DNA of 10,084 bases from Verrucomicrobiota bacterium. GTDB lineage: Bacteria; Verrucomicrobiota; Verrucomicrobiia; Opitutales; Opitutaceae. Below are positions 1 to 7,080 of the stretch, piece after piece. The notes under the pieces are model-generated. The model saw only the letters and a list, made by a program, of their open reading frames with translations, had not been told where the DNA came from and searched no databases. How positions within the stretch are numbered: position 1 is the stretch's first letter; every line of letters begins with the position of its first letter. The position numbers and the translations under genes were made by a program. The DNA lies in assembly GCA_003694825.1 (NCBI GenBank), contig RFJS01000050.1:1-10084 (forward strand), in the 5' to 3' direction.

Positions 1-72
1 CCGTGGCGCGCCGCCGGTGTCGGCCGGTGACGCCGGGAGGCGAGGGGGCCATTGTCCGGGGGGCGCCCGGGA

Positions 73-1377
73 TCAGTTGCGCTGTCCGCGCTCGAGCAGG
101 CGCACCCGCCGGTCGCGGCGTGGGAACTTCAGCGTCACCACCGTTCCGATCCCTTCGCGGCTGTCGATCCCGACCTGCCCGCCGTGTTCGCGCATGATGC
201 GTTGGACGATCATCAACCCGAGCCCGTGACCATTCTTCTTGGTCGTGTGAAACGGCTGGAAAATCCGCGGCAGGTCATCCTGCGCGATGCCCTTTCCTGT
301 ATCGCCGAAATGGATATAGCAGAAGTCGTCGTCGGCGCGGAGCCGCACCCGGATCTTTCCGCCCGGCGACATGGCCTCCATGGCGTTTTTGATGATGTTG
401 AAGAACACCTGCTTTACCTGGTTGCGGTCGGCGCGCACGACCGGCGACGCGGAGGCCGCTTCGATTTCCACGCTGAGCCCGCGATCCTGCAACTCGTGCT
501 CCTGCACCTGGAGCACTTCCTCGAGGCACGCGAAGAGGTCCACGTCCTGGAAATCCGGCGGGTTGGGGCGGATAGCTTCGAGGAAATGCCGGATGATGCC
601 GTCGAGGCGGTCCACCTCGCTCTCACAGACGGCCACGGATTTTTCGATTTTCTCGATGCCGGGCGTTCGCTCCAGTTTGCGCAACTGCCGCCGGATGAGC
701 TGCAGGTGGATGGTGAGGGAGTTGAGCGGATTGCCGATCTCGTGGGCCACGCCCGCGGCCAGCAACAGAATCGACGAAATGCGCTCGCTCTCGATGCGCT
801 CCTCGGTCGATTGCACCTCCCGGGTGACGTCGCTGAGAATCACCGCGAAGCGCTCGGCGCTCATCCCGTCGCCCAGCTCCTCGCGGAACGGGACGATGTA
901 GAGGCGCACGATCCGGTGTTCCGGGTAGGTGAGTTCGATCTCGCGGGACTGCGCCGTCAACCCGTCGAGGCTGGCGTCGGGGGCAAGCTCGAGTGACTCG
1001 CGCAACCCGGGCACGAGCCGCCACAGAGAGGCCTTGCCGACATCGGCTTCCTTCAGCGCCACCATCCGGCAGGCCGCGCTGTTGGCATACTCGATGCGCC
1101 CCTGGCGGGTCACCACGAGAATCCCCTCGCGCACGGCTTCGAAGATGCCTTCGAAGAAGCTGCGCTCCCGCGCAAGCCGTTGCACGAGATTGGCGAGATT
1201 GACCGGGTCGAGGTTGTCCACCCGGCCCAGAACACGGTCGAGGGAACGATGCAAGGGAGGCACGTCCGCCAGCAGAAGACATCCCGCACCCCGTGGCAAC
1301 GGGGAAGCGCCCGGGCGGAGGAGCGCGCCCGGCGGGGAACAGAGCCTTGTCAGCCCGGCTGCGGCAGACTGTGACAT
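73..1377 (-). CDS. Soluble PAS-domain sensor histidine kinase (NtrB/AtoS-like)
   Basis: Sensor kinase of a two-component system, predicted to autophosphorylate on His and pass the phosphate to a response regulator, most likely the sigma-54 regulator encoded divergently next to it. With an ATG at 1377 it has 434 residues. A PAS-like segment spans about 70-190 (GILVVTRQGRIEYANSAA). The dimerisation/phosphoacceptor helix carries AHEIGNPLNSL with His212. The ATPase domain has an N box (FFNIIKNAMEAM, Asn327/Asn331), a G1 box (GDTGKGI, 358-364), an F box (IFQPFHTTK) and a G2 box (GHGLGL, 383-388). I see no membrane segment or signal peptide, so it should sense a cytoplasmic cue or a partner protein. 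The first 38 residues look non-conserved and low in complexity, so the true start may be GTG at 1263 or TTG at 1254, just before PPLHRSLDRV. The catalytic assignment is firm; the stimulus is unknown. Confidence 0.93.
   Translation of the reverse strand: MSQSAAAGLTRLCSPPGALLRPGASPLPRGAGCLLLADVPPLHRSLDRVLGRVDNLDPVNLANLVQRLARERSFFEGIFEAVREGILVVTRQGRIEYANSAACRMVALKEADVGKASLWRLVPGLRESLELAPDASLDGLTAQSREIELTYPEHRIVRLYIVPFREELGDGMSAERFAVILSDVTREVQSTEERIESERISSILLLAAGVAHEIGNPLNSLTIHLQLIRRQLRKLERTPGIEKIEKSVAVCESEVDRLDGIIRHFLEAIRPNPPDFQDVDLFACLEEVLQVQEHELQDRGLSVEIEAASASPVVRADRNQVKQVFFNIIKNAMEAMSPGGKIRVRLRADDDFCYIHFGDTGKGIAQDDLPRIFQPFHTTKKNGHGLGLMIVQRIMREHGGQVGIDSREGIGTVVTLKFPRRDRRVRLLERGQRN
1289..1317. 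repeat. Inverted repeat plus palindrome in the divergent kinase/regulator region
   Basis: CCCCGT (1289-1294) and ACGGGG (1299-1304) form a perfect 6-bp stem with a GGCA loop. Three bases on, CGCCCGGGCG (1308-1317) is a perfect 10-base palindrome. If the kinase starts at 1263 or 1254, both lie in its leader or in the shared promoter region and could be an operator or a 5' UTR hairpin. If it starts at 1377 they lie inside its poorly conserved N-terminus. The symmetry is visible; the function is inference, and short GC palindromes also arise by chance in DNA this GC-rich. Confidence 0.4.
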
Positions 1378-1423
1378 TCTTTCCCGTTGACCCCGATCCC
1401 GAAGGGCGGAGAGTGGATACGCC

Positions 1424-2842
1424 ATGGTGCCGACCGTTCTGATTGTCGACGATGAGAAACACACCCGCGAGGGCCTTCGTCAGGCGCTGGAGGACGACTA
1501 CGAGATCTACCTCGCCCAGAATGCTGACGAAGCATTCAATCTCCTTGATGCCGAGCAGTTTGACGTTGTGATTACCGACCTGCGCATGCCGGGGAAGTCC
1601 GGCATGAAGGTGATCGACAAGGCCCTCGCCGCGCCGAACAAGGCGGTCGTCATCATGCTCACCGCCTACGGCAGCGTCGAGTCGGCGGTGGAGGCGATGA
1701 AGCGCGGTGCGACCGATTTTCTCACCAAGCCGGTCAACCTCGAAAAGCTCGAGATCCTCATCCAGCGCGCCCTTCGCTCCCGCAACCTCGAGAGCGAGAA
1801 TCGCGATCTGCACCAGCGGCTCGACCGCAAATTCAACCTCGAGGGCATTGTGGGCAACTCGCCGGCGCTCGAGAAAGTCATCGAGCGCGTGCGCCTCGTG
1901 GCCCCTTCGAAGGCGACGGTCCTCATCGAGGGCGAAACCGGCACGGGCAAGGAGTTGATCGCCCAGGCCATCCATCAGGCGTCCAATCGCAGCAAGGGGC
2001 CCTTTGTCGCCGTGCACTGTGCCGCGCTCCCGGCCAATCTTCTCGAGAGCGAGCTTTTCGGCCACGAGCGCGGGGCGTTCACCGGGGCGACCGAACGGCG
2101 TATCGGCCGTTTCGAAATGGCCGACGGCGGCACGCTCTTCCTCGACGAAATCGGTGAGATCAATCTCTCCACCCAGGTAAAGCTTCTGCGTTTCCTCGAG
2201 CAGCGCACCTTTGAGCGCATCGGCAGCTCCAAGCCGATCACCGTCGATGTCCGCCTCGTCGCCGCGACCAACCGCGACCTCGCCGCCATGGTGCGCGAGG
2301 GCACCTTCCGCGAGGACCTCTATTTCCGCCTCAACGTCGTGCAGATCACGATGCCGCCGCTGCGCGAGCGCAAAGAGGACATCCCGCTGCTGCTCAACCA
2401 TTTCGTGAACCTTTTCGCGAAGGAAAACGGCCTCGAGCCCCCCGTCTTCGAGCCCGGAGCCATGAAGTGCCTCATGGCGTATCCATGGCCCGGAAACATC
2501 CGCGAACTGCGCAACTTCGCGGAAAATGCGGTCGTGCTGCACCGCGGCGGACGTATCCGCGAGTATGATCTCGACCCGAAGTTTCGCGGAGGGACGGGTG
2601 TGCCCCTGCCGCTTCCGGTGCCGCCCTCGGGGCAATCGGCGCCGGGCGGCGGCGACGCCGGCGAGGCGGCCGAGGCGAAGCCGCCCCTCTCGGTCGAGGA
2701 GAACGAGAAACGCCTGCTCCGCGAGGCGCTCATTCAGATGAAGGGCAACCGCACGCGGGCGGCGCAGTTGCTCGGCATCAGCCGCCGCACCCTGCATCGC
2801 AAGCTTCAGCAGTGGCCCGAGCTGGATGTCATCGACCGCTGA
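1424..2842 (+). CDS. NtrC-family sigma-54-dependent response regulator
   Basis: A 472-residue transcriptional activator with the three classical NtrC domains. The receiver (about 4-118) has acidic residues Asp9/Asp10, phosphoacceptor Asp52 (ITDLRMPG) and Lys102 (TKP). The AAA+ sigma-54 interaction domain (about 140-375) has Walker A GETGTGKE (170-177), an intact GAFTGA loop (217-222) that contacts sigma-54, Walker B GGTLFLDEI (235-243) and a probable arginine-finger region, FREDLYFRLNV. A Pro/Gly/Ala-rich linker (about 389-420) leads to a Fis-type helix-turn-helix (GNRTRAAQLLGISRRTLHRKL, from 441). When phosphorylated it should oligomerise, hydrolyse ATP and open sigma-54 promoters. The partner is presumably the divergent kinase. 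Start ATG 1424 is preceded by a poorly spaced GGAG. No convincing -24/-12 promoter was found nearby, so the regulon is unknown. All key residues are present. Confidence 0.96.
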   Translation: MVPTVLIVDDEKHTREGLRQALEDDYEIYLAQNADEAFNLLDAEQFDVVITDLRMPGKSGMKVIDKALAAPNKAVVIMLTAYGSVESAVEAMKRGATDFLTKPVNLEKLEILIQRALRSRNLESENRDLHQRLDRKFNLEGIVGNSPALEKVIERVRLVAPSKATVLIEGETGTGKELIAQAIHQASNRSKGPFVAVHCAALPANLLESELFGHERGAFTGATERRIGRFEMADGGTLFLDEIGEINLSTQVKLLRFLEQRTFERIGSSKPITVDVRLVAATNRDLAAMVREGTFREDLYFRLNVVQITMPPLRERKEDIPLLLNHFVNLFAKENGLEPPVFEPGAMKCLMAYPWPGNIRELRNFAENAVVLHRGGRIREYDLDPKFRGGTGVPLPLPVPPSGQSAPGGGDAGEAAEAKPPLSVEENEKRLLREALIQMKGNRTRAAQLLGISRRTLHRKLQQWPELDVIDR

Positions 2843-2900
2843 GGCGGAGAGCGTTTTGGTTTTCGGAACCGCGTCGTCGGCAGCCCACTACCCGATACAA

Positions 2901-3761
2901 TTGAAAAACCTTGTCTCCACCATCAGCCTGCTCGCGGCCACCCTGGCGGGCGCCGCCGACGACAAACCAGCCGTCCTGCGCCTCGGCGGCAGTGATTTTC
3001 TGCGGCAACACACCGCGCCGGCGCTGGCCGCGGAGGCCGGGGCGGCCGGCCTTGCGTTCGAGGCGCGCTTCGAGGGCAGCCTTCCGGCATTCGACGCCGT
3101 GCGGAGCGGAGATCTCGATGCCGCCCTGGTGCTCGATCCCGCCGATCGGGATTTTGGCGACGAACAGGGGAGCGCCGGTCTGACGGCGGTCACCGTCGGG
3201 CACATCGCCGTGGCGGTCGTGGTCAACGCCGACCACCCGCTCCAGAGCATACGGCTCGATCAGCTCGCCTCGATCTTCGGCTCCGGCCTCTCCCAGGTGA
3301 CCCGGACCTGGGGCGAACTCGGCCTGGACGGGGTGTGGAACGACCGCGCCATCGTCCCGATGCTGGAAGCCGGCCCCAACGGTATGGTCCGAGCACTCTT
3401 TCGTCACGCCGTCCTCGGCGATCGGGATCCGGCCGACGTCGTCATGCCCGTCGACGACATCGCCGAGACTCTCGATGAGATACGCCGCGGCCGCAACATC
3501 CTCGCGGTGCTCGATCTCGCCCATCTCCCGGCCAGCGCAGTGCGGGCCGTGGCGCTTCAGCCCACGGCCGAGTCGGCGCCCTCCGAGCCGTCAAGCGAGG
3601 CCATCCTCTCGGGCGCTTATCCACTGGCCCTGCCGCTGCGCCTCTATTTCCCGGCCGGGCGTGAGGCGCGCGTCGGGCCGTTCCTCGAGCTGCTGCGATC
3701 GGAATCGGTGCGGGCGGCGCTTCGGCGGGACGGATTTCTTCCGGTTCCCGCCGATGGCTGA
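2901..3761 (+). CDS. Secreted PstS-like substrate-binding protein (diverged)
   Basis: Probable exported ligand-binding protein of the phosphate-binding (PBP-like) superfamily. I place the start at TTG 2901 because the resulting N-terminus is a good Sec signal peptide: MKNL, then a hydrophobic stretch STISLLAATLAGA with a cleavage site near AGA|ADD. The mature protein opens with LRLGGSDFLRQ, like the first strand of PstS. VTVGHIAVAVVVNADHPLQSIRLDQLASIF (about 97-126) resembles the PstS segment around IAVIVNPDNP...LTLEQLRDIF. A late GAYPLALPLRLYF (about 238-250) matches the GYPLSRPLYLY-type strand. The serine/threonine phosphate-contact loop of PstS (GSGT) is replaced by GPNGMV, so phosphate may not be the ligand. 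An in-frame ATG at 2826 overlaps the upstream regulator by 17 bases and would bury the signal peptide. Length is 286 residues. No permease or ATPase genes adjoin it, so it could feed a distant transporter or act in sensing. Fold moderately confident, ligand unknown. Confidence 0.72.
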   Translation: MKNLVSTISLLAATLAGAADDKPAVLRLGGSDFLRQHTAPALAAEAGAAGLAFEARFEGSLPAFDAVRSGDLDAALVLDPADRDFGDEQGSAGLTAVTVGHIAVAVVVNADHPLQSIRLDQLASIFGSGLSQVTRTWGELGLDGVWNDRAIVPMLEAGPNGMVRALFRHAVLGDRDPADVVMPVDDIAETLDEIRRGRNILAVLDLAHLPASAVRAVALQPTAESAPSEPSSEAILSGAYPLALPLRLYFPAGREARVGPFLELLRSESVRAALRRDGFLPVPADG

Positions 3762-3800
3762 AGCGGCGGCGGAGCACGGCCGGGAAAAGCCGCCGGTCAC

Positions 3801-3816
3801 AAAAACATGCGTTTTT
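3801..3816. repeat. A/T-rich perfect inverted repeat upstream of tRNA-Gly
   Basis: AAAAAC (3801-3806) and GTTTTT (3811-3816) form a perfect 6-bp stem around ATGC. It stands out as AT-rich in a GC-rich setting. It lies 39 bases after the stop of the binding-protein gene and 5 bases before a TTGACT element. It could be a weak terminator for the upstream gene (a T run, but little GC in the stem), an operator, or an A/T upstream promoter element for the tRNA. I cannot choose between these. Confidence 0.45.
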
Positions 3817-3821
3817 GAGTA

Positions 3822-3850
3822 TTGACTACCGCAGCGCGCAGTCACTTATT
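3822..3850 (+). promoter_or_regulatory. Candidate sigma-70 promoter of tRNA-Gly
   Basis: TTGACT (3822-3827) matches the -35 consensus at five of six bases. About 17 bases on lies a poor -10 candidate (CTTATT, 3845-3850) in a locally AT-rich patch. Transcription would start near 3857, a little upstream of the mature tRNA 5' end at 3870, which fits. The -35 is convincing, the -10 is not. Confidence 0.45.
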
Positions 3851-3869
3851 TCGCGCCTCGCATCCAACC

Positions 3870-3945
<76 letters not shown>

Positions 3946-3954
3946 CTTTCCCTT

Positions 3955-3984
3955 AAAAACCCGTGGCCTCCCGCGGGTTTTTTT
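3955..3984 (+). terminator. Strong intrinsic terminator after tRNA-Gly
   Basis: AAAAACCCGTGG (3955-3966) pairs with CCGCGGGTTTTT (3971-3982) around a CCTC tetraloop. This gives a 12-bp stem with one T-G wobble and a GC-rich core, and the transcript runs into seven U residues (3978-3984). It begins 9 bases after the CCA end of the tRNA, so it should end the tRNA transcript. Only about 20 bases separate it from the fabF start codon. Confidence 0.9.
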
Positions 3985-4005
3985 CTTTGCTCTGCTCCTT
4001 TCTTC

Positions 4006-5328
4006 ATGAGCCAGGAAAACACATCTGTTCCTCGCCGGGTCGTCATCACGGGCCTGGGTGCTGTCACCCCGCTCGGCCTCACTGCGGCCGCGACCTGGAA
4101 AAGCCTCGTCGAAGGCCGGTCCGGAATCGGACCGATCACGCGTTTCGATCCCGAGGGCTGCCCGGTCAACATGGCCGGCGAAGTCCGTGAGTTCGACCCG
4201 ACGGCCCCGCGCGGTGAGATCCGGCCCTACGGCAGCGGGAGCGAGGCCGTCGCCGCCCCGCTCACGCCGAAGGACACGCGCAAGTTCGGCCGCTTCATCC
4301 ACCTCGGCCTCGCCGCGGCCATGGATGCCTACGCCGACAGCGGCCTCGACGGCCTGCGCGATCAGCTCGATCCGACCCGGCTCGGCACCAACATCGGTGT
4401 CGGTCTCGGCGGACTCCCGGAGATCGAGGCGATGAAAGAAACGCTCGACTCGGGCGGCTACCGCCGGATCTCGGCATTTTTCATCATCCAGACGGCCCCC
4501 AACATCCTCGCCGGGCAGGCGGCCATCCTCCTCAACCTGCGCGGGCCCAACTACTGCATCGCCTCGGCCTGCGCCACCGGAGGGCACAGCATCGGCGAGG
4601 CCTTCCGCACGATTCTGCGTGGCGAGGCGGATGTCATGCTCGCCGGCGGCGCGGAGTCTGCCGTATCGCCATTGGGGATCGGCTCATTCGCGAGGATGCG
4701 GGCGCTCTCCACGCGCGACGACGATCCTACCCGTGCCTCGCGCCCCTTCGATGCCGACCGCGACGGTTTCGTGCTCAGCGAGGGCGCCGTCGTCGCCGTG
4801 CTGGAGGACTACGAGCACGCGAAAAAGCGAGGCGCCCGCATCTATGCCGAGGTCGTCGGCTATGGCGCGACGGCCGACGCCTACCACATCTCGAGCCTGG
4901 CTCCCGAGGCGGAAGGCTCGCTGCGGGCCATGCGGCTGGCGATGGCCGACGCCCGCCGCGATCCCTCGGAGATCGACTGCATCTCCGCGCATGCCACCTC
5001 CACCCCGGCGGGAGACGTCGAAGAGGCGGTCGCCCTGGCGCGGCTGCTCGGTGAAGCGCGTTCGCGTGCCAACGTCACGGCGGTGAAGTCAATGGCCGGC
5101 CACATGCTCGGCGGGGCCGGCGCCCTCGGCGCCATGGCGGCGATCCTCGCGGTGCACCACGGCGTCGTGCCGCCGACCATCAACCTCGACAACCCGGATC
5201 CAAAGTGCGCGGAAACCGGCCTGAACTTCACGCCACACACCGCGCAGGAGCGTTCAGTCCGCCTCGCCCTCGCCAACGCCTACGGATTCGGCGGCACCAA
5301 CGCCTCCGTCGCCTTCGCGGCCGTCTGA
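4006..5328 (+). CDS. fabF: Beta-ketoacyl-ACP synthase II (FabF)
   Basis: Condensing enzyme of type II fatty-acid synthesis, joining malonyl-ACP to an acyl chain in the cytoplasm. At 440 residues it is longer than the roughly 413 of the E. coli enzyme, largely because of an insert of about 17-18 residues after EFDP (about 66-88, Gly/Ser-rich). The thiolase-fold motifs are complete: VVITGLGAVTPLG at 12-24, nucleophile Cys189 in IASACATGG, His329 in ISAHATSTP, Lys361 and His366 in KSMAGHMLGGAG, and the C-terminal YGFGGTNASV loop with gatekeeper Phe428. The Cys-His-His triad marks it as KAS I/II rather than FabH. ATG 4006 is preceded by a pyrimidine-rich tract with no Shine-Dalgarno sequence and, 20 bases earlier, by the tRNA terminator. 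No acpP or fabG adjoins it. A specialised synthase for another lipid cannot be excluded, but housekeeping FabF is the simplest reading. Confidence 0.95.
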   Translation: MSQENTSVPRRVVITGLGAVTPLGLTAAATWKSLVEGRSGIGPITRFDPEGCPVNMAGEVREFDPTAPRGEIRPYGSGSEAVAAPLTPKDTRKFGRFIHLGLAAAMDAYADSGLDGLRDQLDPTRLGTNIGVGLGGLPEIEAMKETLDSGGYRRISAFFIIQTAPNILAGQAAILLNLRGPNYCIASACATGGHSIGEAFRTILRGEADVMLAGGAESAVSPLGIGSFARMRALSTRDDDPTRASRPFDADRDGFVLSEGAVVAVLEDYEHAKKRGARIYAEVVGYGATADAYHISSLAPEAEGSLRAMRLAMADARRDPSEIDCISAHATSTPAGDVEEAVALARLLGEARSRANVTAVKSMAGHMLGGAGALGAMAAILAVHHGVVPPTINLDNPDPKCAETGLNFTPHTAQERSVRLALANAYGFGGTNASVAFAAV

Positions 5329-5386
5329 GCCGGGGAATTGGCAAACGCCCGGAACGCCGCGATCCCATCCCGCTGCTGACATCGCC

Positions 5387-6076
5387 ATGAAGGCTGCCGA
5401 TCTCTTCGACCTGCCGGAAAGCCTCGCCGCCTTTCGCGCGTCCTTTTCGCCCGACGCGGCACCGTGGGAGTGGGTGCGGGCGATTCGCGATGCGCTTGCG
5501 GGGGTGGAGCGCTCGCTGCCGGCCGCGCTCGACATCCCGCCCGGCGTGCGCATCGAGGGCGCCGTCCACCTCGACCCAACGGTGCGGCTGCCGCACACCT
5601 GCACTCTCATCGGACCGGCCTGGATCGGACCGGAGACCGAGATCCGTCCCGGCGCCTTCATCCGCGGCAATGTCATTGCGGGCGCCGGGTGCGTGCTCGG
5701 CAACTCCTGCGAATTCAAAAACGCGCTGCTGCTGGACGCGGTGCAGGTGCCACACTTCAGCTACGTCGGCGATTCGGTGCTGGGCAACCGCGCCCATCTC
5801 GGCGCCGGCGTCATCTGCTCCAACCTTCGGCTCGACCAGCAGCCCGTGCGCATCCGCTTCCCGGACGGCCATGTCGTCGACACCGGTCTGCGCAAGCTCG
5901 GCGCCCTGCTCGGTGACGCGGCCGAGGCCGGCTGCAACGCGGTGCTGCAGCCCGGGGCGATCCTCGGGCGGCGCGCCCTCGTCTATCCGCTCACCGCCTT
6001 CGCCGGCGTCCTGCCGGCGGCCACCATCGCCTGCTCCGGCGCCGGGCGCGTGGAGGTTTTTCCGAGACGGGATTGA
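5387..6076 (+). CDS. Stand-alone left-handed beta-helix (hexapeptide-repeat) protein, GlmU/G1P-TT C-terminal type
   Basis: A 229-residue protein built mainly of hexapeptide-like turns (IGPAWIGPETEIRPGAFIRGNVIAGAG, about 75-101), forming a left-handed beta-helix as in sugar-nucleotide acyltransferases. The sequence from LGNSCEFKNALLLD through VPHFSYVGDSVLGNRAHLGAGVICSNLRLD to DTGLRKLGALLGD and NAVLQPGAILGRRALVYP resembles the C-terminal domain of bifunctional GlmU-like and glucose-1-phosphate thymidylyltransferase-like enzymes. The N-terminal nucleotidyltransferase domain of those proteins, with its glycine-rich nucleotide loop, is absent. Instead there is a short helical leader (about 1-48). 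It may acetylate an amino sugar for envelope polymers; databases often name such proteins UDP-N-acetylglucosamine diphosphorylase, which this one cannot be on its own. It follows fabF by 58 bases and precedes trpS by 8, probably in one transcript. Fold confident, substrate unknown. Confidence 0.8.
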   Translation: MKAADLFDLPESLAAFRASFSPDAAPWEWVRAIRDALAGVERSLPAALDIPPGVRIEGAVHLDPTVRLPHTCTLIGPAWIGPETEIRPGAFIRGNVIAGAGCVLGNSCEFKNALLLDAVQVPHFSYVGDSVLGNRAHLGAGVICSNLRLDQQPVRIRFPDGHVVDTGLRKLGALLGDAAEAGCNAVLQPGAILGRRALVYPLTAFAGVLPAATIACSGAGRVEVFPRRD

Positions 6077-6084
6077 CCGCGATC

Positions 6085-7074
6085 ATGATTTCACAAAACC
6101 ACCAGCCCATGCGCATTCTCTCAGGCATCCAGCCCTCCGGCTCGCTCCACGTCGGGAACTACTTCGGCATGATGAAGCCGGCGATCGAACTGCAGGAGCG
6201 CGGCGAAGCGCTCTACTTCATCGCCGATTATCACTCCCTCACCTCGCTCACCGACCCCGAGGTGCGGCGCAAAAACGTCATGGACGTCGCGCTCGATTTC
6301 CTCGCCTGCGGGCTCGATCCCGAGCGGACGGTTTTCTTCCGGCAGTCCGATGTCCCGGAAGTCTGCGAACTGACCTGGCTGCTCTCCACGGTCACGCCGA
6401 TGGGGTTGCTCGAGCGTTGCCACAGCTACAAGGACAAGATCGCCAAAGGCATCTCGCCCAACCACGGCCTCTTCGCCTACCCGGTGCTCATGGCCGCGGA
6501 CATCCTCATCTACGACTCGAACCTCGTCCCGGTGGGCAAGGACCAGAAGCAGCACGTCGAGGTCACCCGCGATGTCGCCATCAAGTTCAACCAGCTCTAC
6601 GGGGAAACCTTCGTCATCCCCGAGCCGGAGATCCGGGCCGAAGTCGCCACCGTGCCCGGTCTCGATGGCCAGAAGATGAGCAAGAGCTACAACAACACCA
6701 TCGAGATCTTCGGGGAGGCAAAAGCCCTTCGCAAAAAGATCATGTCCATCGTCATGGACAGCCGGCCCATCGACGAGCCCAAGCCCGATGCCGATCAGAA
6801 CCTCGCCATCAAGCTGCTCAAGCTCGTCGCCCCGCCGGATCTGGCGCGCGAGTGCGAGGAGCGCGTGCGCGCCGGCGGCTACGGCTACGGCGAGCTGAAA
6901 AAACAACTCTTCGCCAGCTACTGGGACTACTTCGCCGAGGCCCGCGCCCGCCGCGCCGAACTCGCCGACAACCTCGACTACGTCAACAGCGTCCTGGAAA
7001 AAGGCGCCGCCCGTGCCCGCGAAATCGCCACCACCGTGCTCAAGCGCGCCCGGCGCAATTGCGGGATAGACTGA
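6085..7074 (+). CDS. trpS: Tryptophanyl-tRNA synthetase
   Basis: Charges tRNA-Trp with tryptophan at the cost of ATP; a class I cytoplasmic synthetase. From ATG 6085 it has 329 residues, close to the usual length of about 330. The HIGH-type signature is PSGSLHVGNYFG (17-28). The KMSKS loop is perfect at 197-201, followed by YNNTI. Typical TrpRS segments are STVTPMGLLERCHSYKDK (about 101-118), AYPVLMAADILIYDSNLVPVGKDQKQH (about 131-157) and VPGLDGQKMSKS. Alternative starts are TTG 6073, which overlaps the previous stop, and ATG 6109, just before RILSGIQPSG. I prefer 6085, 8 bases after the upstream stop, but no start has a good ribosome binding site. It probably shares a transcript with the preceding beta-helix gene and converges on cmk. 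Confidence 0.97.
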   Translation: MISQNHQPMRILSGIQPSGSLHVGNYFGMMKPAIELQERGEALYFIADYHSLTSLTDPEVRRKNVMDVALDFLACGLDPERTVFFRQSDVPEVCELTWLLSTVTPMGLLERCHSYKDKIAKGISPNHGLFAYPVLMAADILIYDSNLVPVGKDQKQHVEVTRDVAIKFNQLYGETFVIPEPEIRAEVATVPGLDGQKMSKSYNNTIEIFGEAKALRKKIMSIVMDSRPIDEPKPDADQNLAIKLLKLVAPPDLARECEERVRAGGYGYGELKKQLFASYWDYFAEARARRAELADNLDYVNSVLEKGAARAREIATTVLKRARRNCGID

Positions 7075-7080
7075 TCGCCG

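Noticed and set aside
1..52. Possible 5' fragment of a minus-strand gene starting at ATG 52
   Set aside because: Only about 17 codons are visible, rich in Pro and Arg with no recognisable motif or ribosome binding site. It cannot be told from chance.
56..70. CCGGG/CCCGG hairpin just after the kinase stop
   Set aside because: The stem is only 5 bp and no T run follows on the minus strand, so it does not support a terminator call in DNA this GC-rich.
52..996. Plus-strand open frame of 314 codons antisense to the histidine kinase
   Set aside because: The kinase motifs on the minus strand are unambiguous, and the antisense product matches nothing I recognise.
1378..1464. N-terminal extension of the histidine kinase from ATG 1464
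   Set aside because: It would overlap the start of the divergent regulator by 41 bases and adds no conserved sequence.
623..2797. Open frame of 724 codons on the minus strand, antisense to the response regulator and out of frame under the kinase
   Set aside because: Both overlapped genes carry complete family motifs. The antisense product shows no recognisable domain and is what high-GC codon bias produces by chance.
3975..3991. Sigma-54-like GGG...TTGCT arrangement before fabF
   Set aside because: The GG-to-GC spacing is 11 rather than the required 10, and the bases are already explained by the terminator stem and T run.
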